From NCBI GenBank assembly GCA_003344405.1, contig NOWV01000001.1, positions 930,001 through 994,000 of the forward strand: DNA of 64,000 nucleotides. The letters run 5' to 3'. Shown piece after piece: positions 40,501 through 53,100 of this stretch. The position numbers were made by a program, and so were the translations under genes. Every line of letters begins with the position of its first letter. The stretch's first letter is position 1. The DNA comes from Trichoplax sp. H2 (lineage: Eukaryota > Placozoa > Uniplacotomia > Trichoplacea). The notes beneath the pieces are model-generated. The model did no database searches. It saw only the letters and a list, made by a program, of their open reading frames with translations, and had not been told where the DNA came from.

Positions 40501-40693
40501 CTTAGCAGTGTCTTTTGCCGTCTCCAATTCAGGCGATGTCTATTCCTGGGGCATGGGTACCAATTTGCAACTAGGTAGTAGCACCGACGATGATATATTA
40601 ACACCAACCTTGGTAAAAACGAAAGAAAGTTATAATTTCTTTGCGGCTTCTGCCGGTGGTCAACACACTGCCATCTTGGGTAAAAAGAAATAG
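37581..40693 (+). CDS. RCC1: RCC1, Ran guanine-nucleotide exchange factor, 449 aa
   Basis: Exons 37581-37719, 38530-38723, 39593-39781 and 39866-40693, with consistent phases. RCC1 binds chromatin and exchanges GDP for GTP on Ran, setting the RanGTP gradient for nuclear transport and spindle assembly (known). The N-terminus is a short basic tail (MPAKRSTTS..., [14 protein letters not shown]) that fits an importin-read nuclear signal and DNA contact. The rest is the seven-bladed propeller with the repeat signature [90 protein letters not shown] and [19 protein letters not shown] corresponds to the beta-wedge region used on Ran. Length is close to human RCC1 (421 aa). The start was placed at MPAKR because the upstream in-frame ATG (37488) lies in sequence without homology. 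The gene lies between the two GTAC arrays. Confidence 0.95.
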
Positions 40694-42879
40694 CTTGAGG
40701 TCTAATTTAGTGTTTGTAATTGACTAGCATATATTTAATCGTAACGTAGGAAATTTTGTATATATATTTACGTATATATATACATCTATATAAAGATTTG
40801 GATAGTGCGTTATTCGGTACCTTTTTATGGAAACCGTGCTAGGTTCCAGTTATTTCCGTAGCACTGATCGTTTGATTATGACCGTGCAAATTCTAATTAT
40901 ATAATCATTGAGTAATTTCCTTCAATGCGCATTATATTATATCTTGTAGGTCATGAATAATTGCAAAGCAGGGTTATTGCAGTCTCTTAATGATATATTT
41001 ACGAGTCTTAGTAAATTAATTTTTATAAAAATCTCTCGAGGTACGGTTGTACAACTTGTATTAGGATGCATTCATGAAATAGTGATTGGCCGTTATGGCA
41101 ATGACTGTACTGAGAAAACAGATCATTAATATAATAGCATATATAGAGCAATTTAGCTTTCCTTCCTTGGCATCTTTGGTTTAAGATGAGACCAGAATTG
41201 TATTTTAATGGTGGAACGATATTATGGGAGATGGATGTTAAAAAATGACTAAAGTATCAACATAGTGCTTGAAAATATGTCAGTAGTGTAGTTTACCGCC
41301 CGCTTAAGGTTACGAGGATATGCTACTTCGCTCTATTGCATGTCTGTGCTTTATGCGGAATATTCTATTTTATATATGTAAAACACGATTATCACTTTAT
41401 GTTTGTACTGTACTGTATATGTTATAATCAATAAAAGAATTATACGTACAAACGTTATTTCGATCTCCGGCTTGCAAGTTTGTCAATTATAACTTCATTT
41501 ACTTGATTTAATATGGTAGCGAGAGTGAACTAAAGTGCAATTGATCGCCAATTAAAATTATTCGCATACCCCCAACTGTATTATAATGTGGAGTTTATAA
41601 TACAGTGTACGAGTATATGTTGTATTCCGACAGCTATTCTAATGTGCATCACTATACAGTATTATACTTTATTTAGCTGCGCAAGTTATATTTGTATTTA
41701 TATGAGCTACTCTTTAATCATACACTAATAATTAGTTTATGATTTCACTTTATTTACCTTAAAAAGTTTCAGACTATTTTGGACAAGGTTTAAAATAGAT
41801 AGGTTATATACTGTGATGCAATGTGGCTACAATACAAGCACAATGTAAACAATGAAGTTTTTTAATCAATCAGTCATTGGTAAGTCACCAACAATAGCAT
41901 GAAAGGAAGCTAGAAATTTTATTTTGCGAATAACAAGGATTTCTTATTTTACCATGCACGGTATACTGTACTTGTCCATATAATTAGTATCATTGTTCTG
42001 ATTTGTACGTAAAGGCTCTCAGAACTCCGTTTGATAGATGATAGTACTCTTATAACTAATGATTTTCTAAAGTAATGTGATGGCACTCGCACAGAAAGGA
42101 TATCACGCAAAAATGCGTATAACATTATGATATTTGATCGGCTGCTTATATGCGTACAGGTTAATTGATTAACATCCTACTGTGCATGCTGTACTAGCAT
42201 GATTGATGATCGTTTAATTAATTTTGATTTCTTCACACGATTGTAATGTTAGCTATTCTTGATAGAGATGACACGATAATTGAAGGTAGATATCGTTTAT
42301 TGAAAGTTAGGATTAGGAGGAGGCGACACAGATAAGTTAGCCTCGTAGCAGCGTGATTCAAGACAAGTATCGAAGATAGATTAGTTATTAATCTTGTTTT
42401 AATTTAATTTATTGCTTTCTGCAGATTACCATTCATTTAAATGGTTGGATAGTTTACTAGTTTTAACTAGACATTTTGCAAACTGACTAGGCATTATGCA
42501 AAATTGCCGGAATTCTTCCCATAGACGGTGTTCAATCTACCGTAACATTGCTAATGTAGGTTTACCAAGTCAGCGTGTAGGAAGTAGCTCATGAGGTCAC
42601 ACATAACAACACCCTTCTTTCTTCTAAACTTTAAGAATCACTTTATTATGGTGCTACTTCGATTTATGATCTGTAATATGTTTCAAGTGAACCTTAAGAA
42701 CATACTGTACGTCTAGAAACAGGATAGTCTTCTGCACAGTACGTCATAAACAGTTTACGCACATTGTTCGTATTACGTAATCAAGCATCTGTAAATCACG
42801 TGGAGTAGAAAGCCTCCATGATGACAGTTCTCTTTAGCATCCATTACTGTTAATAATAATATTATAATAACTACTAGTA
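40694..42879. other. Intergenic, RCC1 3' side
   Basis: No gene recognised. It contains a TA-rich simple tract at 40758-40793 and scattered single GTAC motifs (for example GTACTGTACTGTA near 41405). An AATAAA occurs near 41431, far from the RCC1 stop. Confidence 0.5.
40758..40793. repeat. TA simple repeat
   Basis: Alternating TATATA with interruptions, about 65 bp after the RCC1 stop codon, probably in its 3' UTR or just beyond. Confidence 0.7.
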
Positions 42880-43525
42880 CAGTACAGTACAGTACAGTAT
42901 AGTTGTGGTGTGGATCATAGTCTGCTTTATTTAGGTCTCGCTCTTCTTCTACAGTACTGTACGCATGTGCAGTACAGTACAGTATAACAAGTAGTACAAA
43001 TTAGCAACAGTACGTTATGGTATCGTACCGTTTCATCGACAGCTATCTTCACCATAACAGTACAGTACAGTACTGTACTACCACTACCAGGTGCCATGAA
43101 TCTGTTCACTGTTCTCCTCTTGCAATACCAGAGGAAAATTAGTTTAGCATAATTTAATTTAATTTAGCTTAATTCATTTATACAACCATTATGGCTTTCT
43201 TTTTGGACCAGAAATGAAATGATGTCATAGGCTGTACCATGGATTAGTGGGTGTTTAGTAGTAGTCCGTGATACAGTAGACTGTCGTGCTCAGTACAGTA
43301 CACACAGTAGTCACTACATCTCTTTGTTCAAGTGTTAGTGATACAGTACAGTACTGTACACTGTACACTGTACAGTACAGTGTACTGTACACTGTACAGT
43401 ACAGTGTACTGTACACTGTACTGTACTTTCGCTTAACTCCAAGTCGTGTTGACTGCACGACTACAGTACATTACAGTACTGTGTGTACAGTATAATAGTA
43501 TACAGTACACAGTACTGTATACTGT
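42880..43525. repeat. GTAC-palindrome array B upstream of ARFGEF
   Basis: Clusters of CAGTACAGTACTGTAC at 42878-42900, 42950-42985, 43058-43080 and the densest at 43343-43430, where ACTGTACAGTACAGTGT units alternate. It is the same motif family as array A but without A's GATTTTACGAG/TTTCGGAAAT spacer blocks, so it is not a simple copy of A. The clusters are separated by ordinary A+T-rich sequence. Confidence 0.9.
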
Positions 43526-43776
43526 ATACCATGACCATGATTAGGGAGGGATTTTCTATTAACTATAGTACTGTAGTATACAGTACATAATACTACTGTA
43601 CATATACCGTACAGTATACCATGACCATGATTAGTGATTTTCTATCAACTATAGTACTGTAGGATACAGTACATATACCGTATATCATAACCATGATTCG
43701 GGATTTTCTATCAACTATAGTAGGATACAGTACATATACCGTATACCATGACCATGATGAGGGATTTTCTATTAAC
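43526..43776. repeat. 61-90 bp tandem repeat, 3.5 units
   Basis: Units start at 43526, 43616, 43682 and 43743 (the last is partial). The core begins ATACCATGACCATGATTAG, continues GATTTTCTATYAACTATAGTA and ends in ATACAGTACATATACCGT, so each unit carries its own GTAC motif. Unit 1 is longer because its GTAC part is expanded. The array abuts GTAC array B and ends about 350 bp before the ARFGEF start codon. Confidence 0.9.
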
Positions 43777-44124
43777 CCACAAGAGTGTGACGACGTCATA
43801 CAGTAGTGTCATGCTACTCTGGAACCTCAACACTGAGTCAACAGTACAGTCACCAGCTACAATACGATGCACTGTAAACAGCATCGTAAATAGCAGTTTG
43901 TACTGTAGCGAATTAGACGTGTAGGATTATACCGCAATTTGCCGTTATACGTTGTACGCATGAGACATTGTGTTGTGAAGGTCTTTTTCAATGCTGCTTT
44001 CACTGGCTGTACTACAGTTGCTAACCTAGCCATCCTGGTGATACCCATTGCTTTTTTAGCCCTTAAAGGTGATCATGGCGTTACCATTTGACCAACTTTG
44101 TCTTTGAGTTTACTTGGAGAAAAT

Positions 44125-47100
44125 ATGCCCCAAGGTAGTAAAACAAAGATTATGTTCCTCACCAGAGCGTTGAAGAAAATTCTTGAAGATAAAGAAATAC
44201 GCAAGAGTTATCATGAACAATTACGTAAAGCCTGCGAATCCGCTCTTAGTAAGTAAAAGAAGCATTCAATGGTGCCATTTTATGTGCAATACGTTTGTTC
44301 ACAACGACATATACACTGATTTCCACTCAATTCGATACTGCATAGAAATAGTACGTTAATTAGAAGGACTATTTCAGCTTAATACTTGGTGACATACCTT
44401 ATGAAAAGAACTGGATAGAATTTCCACAAGAATATTACCCCAGTATTTTGCATGCTAATGGACAGGGCAGTAGCTAGACAATCTGACTCATCAAACTAGA
44501 ATCGTATAGTATCCTGTGGTACAATAGGGCGGCACGTACGTATGACTAACGCCATGGTGCTCACACACTTAAAAATCAATCCATGCAATAACATGTCTTT
44601 AGCTTCAATTACTTTCTTCAAAGATTGTTGTAAAAAGCATCAATGCATCGTGTAATGAATGTTATAGTTGATTAGCTACAATTCATGGTTATGTAATGGT
44701 CAAATTGATATTAACACTGAACCCATAACGGTATGTAAAGTGCTGGACATTATCATGAATAGTTCTTAGTCCAACGATCACCATGTTGAATGAAATTTGA
44801 AGTTACTATAGTAAGTCATGGAAACGATACCAATTGAATTATGTGATGTAGATGACATGAATTTAGGATAATCCAAAATTGATATTTGCTTCAAAGTAAT
44901 TGCAAGGACTGTAGTCGAAAAATAGCCTTTGACACTCATGATTGTACTTAAAATGGTCATTTAATGATAACTGATATACTTTGCCCTTACTGTTTACTAG
45001 CAAAGGAAACATTCCAAAGAGGTTTTGTGTTTCTAAATCGCTTAATACACTATATACATTTACACAGATGCTAATATGGATGCTAACTTCTGCACAGATG
45101 ATACACAGACTAAAAGGGAATGTGGATTACATTGAGTATACGCATACTTAGTAGAAAAGTGTTAGTTATTGTGGACATACGCATTAACGGGATAATGTCA
45201 TTATTAGCTTTGGAAATTTTCTCCAGCTAACCACTTTATTTTGGCTACTGATTTACTATCATAAGTACGATTTGGTGAAAATTGAATGAAAATTCGACTG
45301 GAGTTAAACTTGCGGTTTGTTGCAATAGCTTAAAACATAAACAACATCACGATTTTCCGGACTTACATTGTCACAATCGTAGATATTCTTAATCTAGTTT
45401 ACTGGATAGATTGTACTATTCAGTGAATGGACGCGGATACGATACGTAGATGTCAGTTTTAAGTGTATTTTTCGATTCCTGTATGTCAAATACTGTGCCT
45501 TGGTTTTGCATCGATTGAAGTACAGTATTTGGTGCAGATTCGTTACAAGATACAGTAGAGAATAGAATTTATAAGTTTAGGTCTTGCCGAGATGAAAGGT
45601 AAGGTCGAATCAAGTTGATTAAGTATTTAAGATAGAATTGAAAATTTCTTTTGTGCTGAAGTATTTCACAAGAATCCAAAGCCAATCAAGTTAAGCATGA
45701 TTTACAGTATTAATATTATTATTGTACGCGTTTACGCGGCATTGAAAGTGCCGGAAGGTTGGATAATTACGTGTCGAAACGAGAATCAGCACACTTTAAT
45801 ACCGTTGCGTGCAAATACATAGAGTATCATACAGGCTACAGCATATTTACATGCTATCATATCTCATTACGATATTTGTTAAATCACTGCAAAATAGCTA
45901 GTGGAATATAAGTAAAAATGTATCGCTATCATTTGTGCTATAATTATTGAACTATGTTTATCCATTAGTACTCTACATTAGTATGACTTTGAGTGATCGC
46001 AATTATAACTAGTGCAATGTACTACATATAATTAGAGTGATCAGCAGCAATAATTTTCTTATTTCTCCAACATACAGTTCATAAACATGTGTGGACAGTA
46101 TGGTGGGGGGTTACCTTCAACTATACAGTATATTCCTATGATACATACATACGGGCACATAGTTAATCCAGTAACAATGTTGTTATTTAATATAAGTGTT
46201 TTTGTCGTTTTTAAACGCATTTATAAATTGATTCGGGCTTATGCAACTATTCCTTTAATTAAGTCATTGCAAAGGAGCGTTTAATTTAAATTGTCATTAT
46301 TAATTATTTGGATCCCGTTTGATAAAAATCAAGAATTTATTGACAAATCATGCATGTAGTGTAAAATTAGTCAACGACAATACTACAGTTCCTTTTTTCG
46401 TTTGAATGAATGCTGATGATTTGATACTGTATCATAAAGTTTAAAAATGATTTATATGTAATTATCATGCTGAAATCATCGAAAGTAGTTTTATTTATTT
46501 TTATTATAGAAGAAATTGACGTTAAATATAGTATACTCGTCAGTTACATTGACATCAAGGCAGTAATAAGGTCTGTCCTATTGAAACTGGTATAAGCTAT
46601 GTTCGACCTGCCTCTTTTGTCATATGCTAGTCATTAAAATTTTTTTGGGGTGCAATATCAATTTTCATCGATAGGTGCAAATATATACCTTGCTCGACGC
46701 AATTGGGACTGTAAATTCACAACTGTTTTTAATATTTTGTAGTAACTATATTAAAATGGTTCTAATCGGTAAATTTGGTACTGAGAGTTTGCATGCATCT
46801 TTTGACCATCATAAATTGTTAATTCACGAATCTATAGATAATTCCATCAAACAATCTTCATCACGGTGTTAAGACGCTACTAGCATATACTGTATGTACC
46901 ATCATCATATACCATGCCGTTTGGTGTTACCGTATGGCACAGTAAATTTTTCATTTGTGTCCCACCCACAATGGTATAAATGAGTTGTAACTTTATGCAT
47001 TTAATCAAATCGATCTTTTTAGATAGTATTTTCGGTAAATCAGTACTTACTGATGCATCTACTACAGAAAGTGTGCAATGCACTATTTTTATTTAGCTTT

Positions 47101-50100
47101 GATGCAACAGGTCAGCTTTTATAATATTAAATACTTATTCTTGTAGATCAACTCAAAGCAGAAGTAACCAAATCCAATCCAGTGGCCCAAGAGTAAGTAA
47201 ACACCGTACTAGTTACTTTGTAAAATTTAAAAGAGACTTTCAGCTGGTGTTATCGTTAGCTTAATGTTTCGTGAGGTAAACGTTAAATTGAAAGTTATTA
47301 TTGCTTTCTCACTATTGAAGTAAATCCTCGACTCTACCGCTACCTAAATCACAAGATCCGGATGTAAATGCTGACGATTATTTTCTGCCGTTCGAATTGG
47401 CTTGCAAGTCGAGATGTTCACGAATCGTAATTGCTTCTTTGGATTGCCTACAGGTTAATTTTAGCTATGTTACGGTCAATCCTTGGGAATAGTCAAGTAA
47501 ATTGTAGCATAGCATGACGTAAAATTTGTCGATACGAATCTCAGTATTTAGATTTAGTGGATATCAAAGTTGTTATTATATATAGACTTTTAAGTATCTG
47601 TTTTGAGATAAATCAATATCTACGCACGTTTTTCGATCTAAGTTCAGTACCCAATGATAGTAAATTGTAAACTATAGCAATTTTAATTTCATGATAATGG
47701 CAACACAATACTATTTATACTAGCATTTAGACAAGTTTATTATCGCTGTACAGTCCTTGAGAATAAGGCTACAGAATAGAGTTGATTTAAAATTAAAAGT
47801 GCCTTATTATTTATTTTAGAAATTAATAGCCTATGGCCAGCTAACGGGCAACGGACCTGATAAAGCTGAAGATGGAAAGAGAAGATTAATCGATAGAATA
47901 ATAGAAACGATTTGTAAAAGTTTTAATGGAACTCAAACGGATGATGGAGTTCAGTTACAAATCATCAAGGTATAACAATTTGAGATATTTCTTCCCTTTT
48001 CTTTTGTGCAATGCAGACATTACATTATTTATTTGTTTACATTTTTATAATTTCATAAATTGAATGCGAAAGTTTGCGATGGTGTTTTAAGTTAATCCAG
48101 CTTGTATATTATAGTTTTTTTATGAGAATATTATGTTGTACTGACTAGTTTATCCTATATTTTAGGCTCTCTTAACTATAGTTACCTCGACATCTTGTGA
48201 AGTACATGAAGGAACATTATTACTAGCAGTGCGAACATGTTATAATATTTATCTTGCTAGTCGTAACACCATTAATCAAACTACAGCAAAGGCGACGTTA
48301 ACGCAAATGCTTAGCGTGATATTTTCCCGAATGGAAGTAAGTAATGTAACTATAACTAATCAATTAAATTTCTCAATTTTATGGACTTAGCAACATGTAT
48401 TGAATGTCTCCTGTAGTCACAAGCGGCTGCGGAACAAGCCAGTAGAGATAGTAAGAAAAGAGAAGGCCCTAAAGAAACAACACAATATGCGAATCAAGAC
48501 GGAAATCGAAGCAGAACTGATACTGACATCGACATCGACAATGTATCTGTTGTTAGTGAAAATAGCTTAGCTACTTCATCGGATGAAGTTCGTAAAAGCA
48601 CATCAACCACTTCAGATACTGTTAGCAAAGAAACAATACAATCAAAAGCGGAAGAAATTCATGAGCAAATATCACAAGCTGCTAATAATGATAAAGCTAC
48701 GTCGGATGCAGAGGAGCCGGAGGCTAAACATAATTCATCTACGAGTAGTCACCTTGATGGAATAGCCAATTCGGCTGTATCGTGTAATGATCACGAAGAC
48801 GCTAATAATGATAAAGCTGCTAAGGTATCGAATGAGGAGAATGCAGAAACTTCACAAGCAGAACAGCCTGAAGAAGAAGTTAAAGCGGAGGTTGTGACAT
48901 CGCCCGAAGATACCAGTAACGTTAGCACTGAAAACTCCATTACTAATAATATTCAAGACGGTGTCGCTAATGAGCATTCAGCAGCTGACGCTGCTAGCGA
49001 ATCTGAAAATATCACTAAAACGGTTAACATGAATACATTATTCTAACACTGTAAGTTTTTAGGAATTAATTATTGAATATATAAAATCTTATTTTCATTT
49101 AGGACGGTAATAATGCAGAGATTCAGGAAGTGGAAAGCGAAACACCAAAGGCTGAAAACAATGAGAACAGTTTGGAAGCAGTTCCTTTGAAAAATAGTGG
49201 ATCAAGCGATGAAATACAGTCTGCTACTGGCACTTCTGTAGAAAAGTATATAATAATGCATTGCTGTGGATGATTAAAAATTTTTAATGATATAAATGTC
49301 CAAATTGTATATCGAAATTATCTTGCTTTTATTAGTGAAACCGAGCAACAGCCAACTGACGAAGCTAATAATGCTGATGAGAAAGCAAATGCTACAGGAG
49401 ACTCAGTATCGCATGCTAAGTTCTCGCATATTCTTCAAAAAGATGCCTTCATTGTTTTTCGTTCTCTTTGCAAATTATCAATGAAACCTTTAGAAGATGG
49501 ATATACGCCCGATTCAAGGCAAATTATAGGAGTTATTAATAATATTTTAGAGTGCTTGTTTTATCGGTAATTGATGCCGGTTCGATCTTCATCTTATCAT
49601 TATTGCTATCTTAGATCCCACGAATTGAGATCCAAGGTGCTATCGTTGGAGCTTTTACTTTCGATTTTACAAAATTCGGGTCCAGTGTTTCGAACAAATA
49701 AGACATTTATAGATGCCATCAAACAATATCTTTGCGTTGCCCTGTCGAAGAATGGAGTTTCGTCTGTCCCTTCTGTTTTTGAATTGTCATTGTCAATATT
49801 CTTAATCTTAATGGAAAAATTTAAAACTCACCTAAAGATGCAGATTGAGGTATCCAATGATCTTGGTATTTCACATCTTTTAGAAGTGTTGCATTTAAGA
49901 GTCCTTCTGATTCAAATTCTAATCGTCTACTAGGTATTTTTTAAAGAAATTTTTCTCAGTATTCTGGAGACTTCGTCCAGTTCATTTCAACACAAATGGA
50001 TGGTAATGCAGGCTCTTACCAAGATTTGTGCTGGTAAGCATTGGACCGTAACCTAATTAACATGCTATATCGTATCTTGTCTATTAATATTTTAACTTGA

Positions 50101-53100
50101 TTTGTTTTAAATTTTCTGATCTAGATCCTCAAAGTGTTGTAGACATTTATGTAAATTATGACTGTGGCTTTTCGTTAGCGAATATCTATGAGCGCTTAGC
50201 TAATGACCTGTCAAGAATAGCGCAAGGTCGGCAAGCTATTGAATTAGGTGCTAATCCTGTACAAGAAAAAAGTATGCGTACTAAGGGATTAGAATGTTTA
50301 GTGTCTATCCTAAGATGCTTAGTCGAATGGTCAAAAGATCTCTATACTAACCCACATGCGAGCATTCATGCCGGTTCCAGTATTGCTTCATCAGCAGATT
50401 TTGCCTTATCTCAAGATGAAGAAAGAGATGCTACCGTAGGAGATTCAGATACGGAATCTTTAGCCTCTTCAGTATCTATAGTACCTGCCGATAATCCTGA
50501 AGAATTTGAAAGTATGAAACAACGTAAAGAAGTTATGGAACACGGTATACGATTATTTAATAAGAGTTCTAAGAAAGGCGTTGCATACTTACAAGAGAAA
50601 AATCTCCTTGGCTCCGAACCCTCGGATGTAGCATCATTTTTCCATAAAGATGATCGTTTAGATAAGGGACAGATGGGCGATTTTATGGGAGAGAATGAAA
50701 AATATAACAAGGAAGTCATGTATACTTACGTAGACCAAATGGAATTTAGTGGCAGAGACATTGTAACCGCTCTACGATTATTTTTAGAGGGATTTAGACT
50801 TCCCGGTGAAGCTCAAAAAATAGATAGATTAATGGAAAAATTTGCTGCACGTTATTGTGAGACGAACTTATCGTAAGTAGCATTAAAATTTTCTAGGTAC
50901 GTCAAAATAAAAATTAATGAACTTATCTTCGATTTTTAGGAATGGAATTTTTGATAGTGCGGATACTGCTTATGTATTAGCATATTCTATCATTATGTTG
51001 ACAACTGATTTACATAATGCTCAGGTATATAAGTAAAATAAATCGTCTGCAATAATTAAGCCACTGTTTATATTTTGATGTAAAAATACAATAAATAATT
51101 ATTGCTGTTATACAGGTAAAAAACAAGATGACAAAGGAGCAGTATATTAAGATGAATCGAGGAATTAATGATAGTAAAGACTTGCCGAAGGAATATTTGG
51201 AAAAAATTTATGACGAAATCGCATCCAATGAAATCCGTATGAAGCAATCTAGTTCCAATCGTCCTTCAAAGCACCCTAGTCAAAGTAATAAAAACACACT
51301 TCTTTATTACATTTTTTATCATGATAAAGCATTCTTTTAATTAATTTTTTTCGTAGCTATGTTGAGTGAGAAACACCGACGTAGTGCTTACAAGTTAGAA
51401 ATGGAACAAATGGCTGAGACCGCAAAGGCTTTAATGGAAGGTGTCAGTCATATGGATACGGATTTTATAGCCGCAACACGTGTTGAGCATGTTCGTCCTA
51501 TGTTTAAGGTAATAAACTTTTTTTCGATCTTTGCAACTGATCGTTACTAATTTCTCACTGACTTTCCCACTTTAAGACGGTTTGGACGCCTTTAGTAGCT
51601 GCGTTTAGCGTGGTTCTACAAGACTCTGATGATCAGATTACGTCCTCACTTTGTCTGGAAGGTCTTCGCCAAGGAATAAGAATTGCTTGTATTTTTGGGA
51701 TGAAGGTATTCATAATTAACGATGAGACATCTATTATTTTCAGTACTTACAAATTTATTACTTTTTCTCATGTTTCTATACAGCTGGAACGTGATGCTTA
51801 CGTGCAGGCTCTATCTCGATTTACACTTTTAAGCACCAATTCGATCCTTGCGGAAATGAAAGCTAAAAATATCGAGACAATAAAGACTTTAATTTCTATT
51901 GCGCATACCGATGGTAATTACTTGGGAAGTTCTTGGTTAGAGGTACAATTTTAGCAGTAACTGTCTTGTTGTATGTACTAACAATAAGTCAATAGTACCC
52001 TTTTGCCATGATACGTTACCATAAATTCTTAAATTTTATATAGGTTTTGAAATGTATATCTCAGCTGGAATTAGCTCAGTTGATTGGTACTGGTGTGAAA
52101 ACTCATCCACTAGAGGATCCTGATGCTACTAGTTAGTTTTATTTTTAGAATGAGTATATACTTGCTCCTCTCATTCAATGATAGAGTATTAACGTAATAT
52201 TTTAATAAACGGATTATGCTTTTAAATTAATTTTAGATTTGCATAAAGCAACAAATAGTAAACGGCTAGCTTTGCTACAAGAATCAATCGGAGAAACTAG
52301 TTCTCAGAGTGTTGTAGTAGCTGTTGATAGGATATTTACGGGATCGGTCAGATTGAATGGAGATGCTATTGGTAAATGAAGCTAGGGTTATAAATTGTAT
52401 ATTGTTGTCGAACCCTTTCTTTAAATCTTATTATTATGCCCATTTTTTTTGCAGTTGATTTCGTTCGGTGCCTATGCCAAGTATCATTAGAGGAGCTACG
52501 ATCGGCACACAGACGTATGTTTAGTTTGCAGAAAATTGTGGAAATCTCGTATTACAATATGGGTCGCATCCGTCTAGAATGGTCTCGTATATGGGCTGTA
52601 CTCGGAGAACATTTCAATGAAGTAAATTTTCTAGCATAAAATGTTGAATAATGTTAGATTTAGCAATATTTCATTTAAGACTGTGTCAGCCGTAAATGAG
52701 AATCAAGAAATTGATAAATTTACTGTATTAAAAAATTTTTGCTCTTATGTATGCATTAATTCAGGTTGGTTGCTATCCAAATGAGGAAGTTGCCTTTTTT
52801 GCAGTAGATTCACTACGGCAACTATCAATGAAATTTATAGAAAAAGGAGAATTTGCCAATTTTAGATTTCAAATTGATTTTCTTCGTCCTTTTGAATACA
52901 TCGTGAAACACAACGGGTATAGTATTGATATTTTTATAATATAGTAAAACGGTATTACTATCATTTACTTTGACTAATATAAATAAATTATTTTAAAAGA
53001 TCAATTACAATTCGAGATATGGTCGTACGTTGTATAACTCAAATGGTACATTCGCAAGCGCATAATATAAAATCTGGTTGGAAAAACATTTTCACTGTAT

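Noticed and set aside
43526-43776. Regular repeats considered as a CRISPR array
   Set aside because: The units are contiguous, of unequal length and without unique spacers, and the window is eukaryotic.
43286-43799. Cys/Tyr/Thr-Val frames on both strands in array B
   Set aside because: The same by-product of repeat DNA as in array A.
46087-46284. 65-codon frame with hydrophobic stretch in BIG intron 1
   Set aside because: No homology, no splice sites that would join it in phase, and it would interrupt a conserved DCB region.
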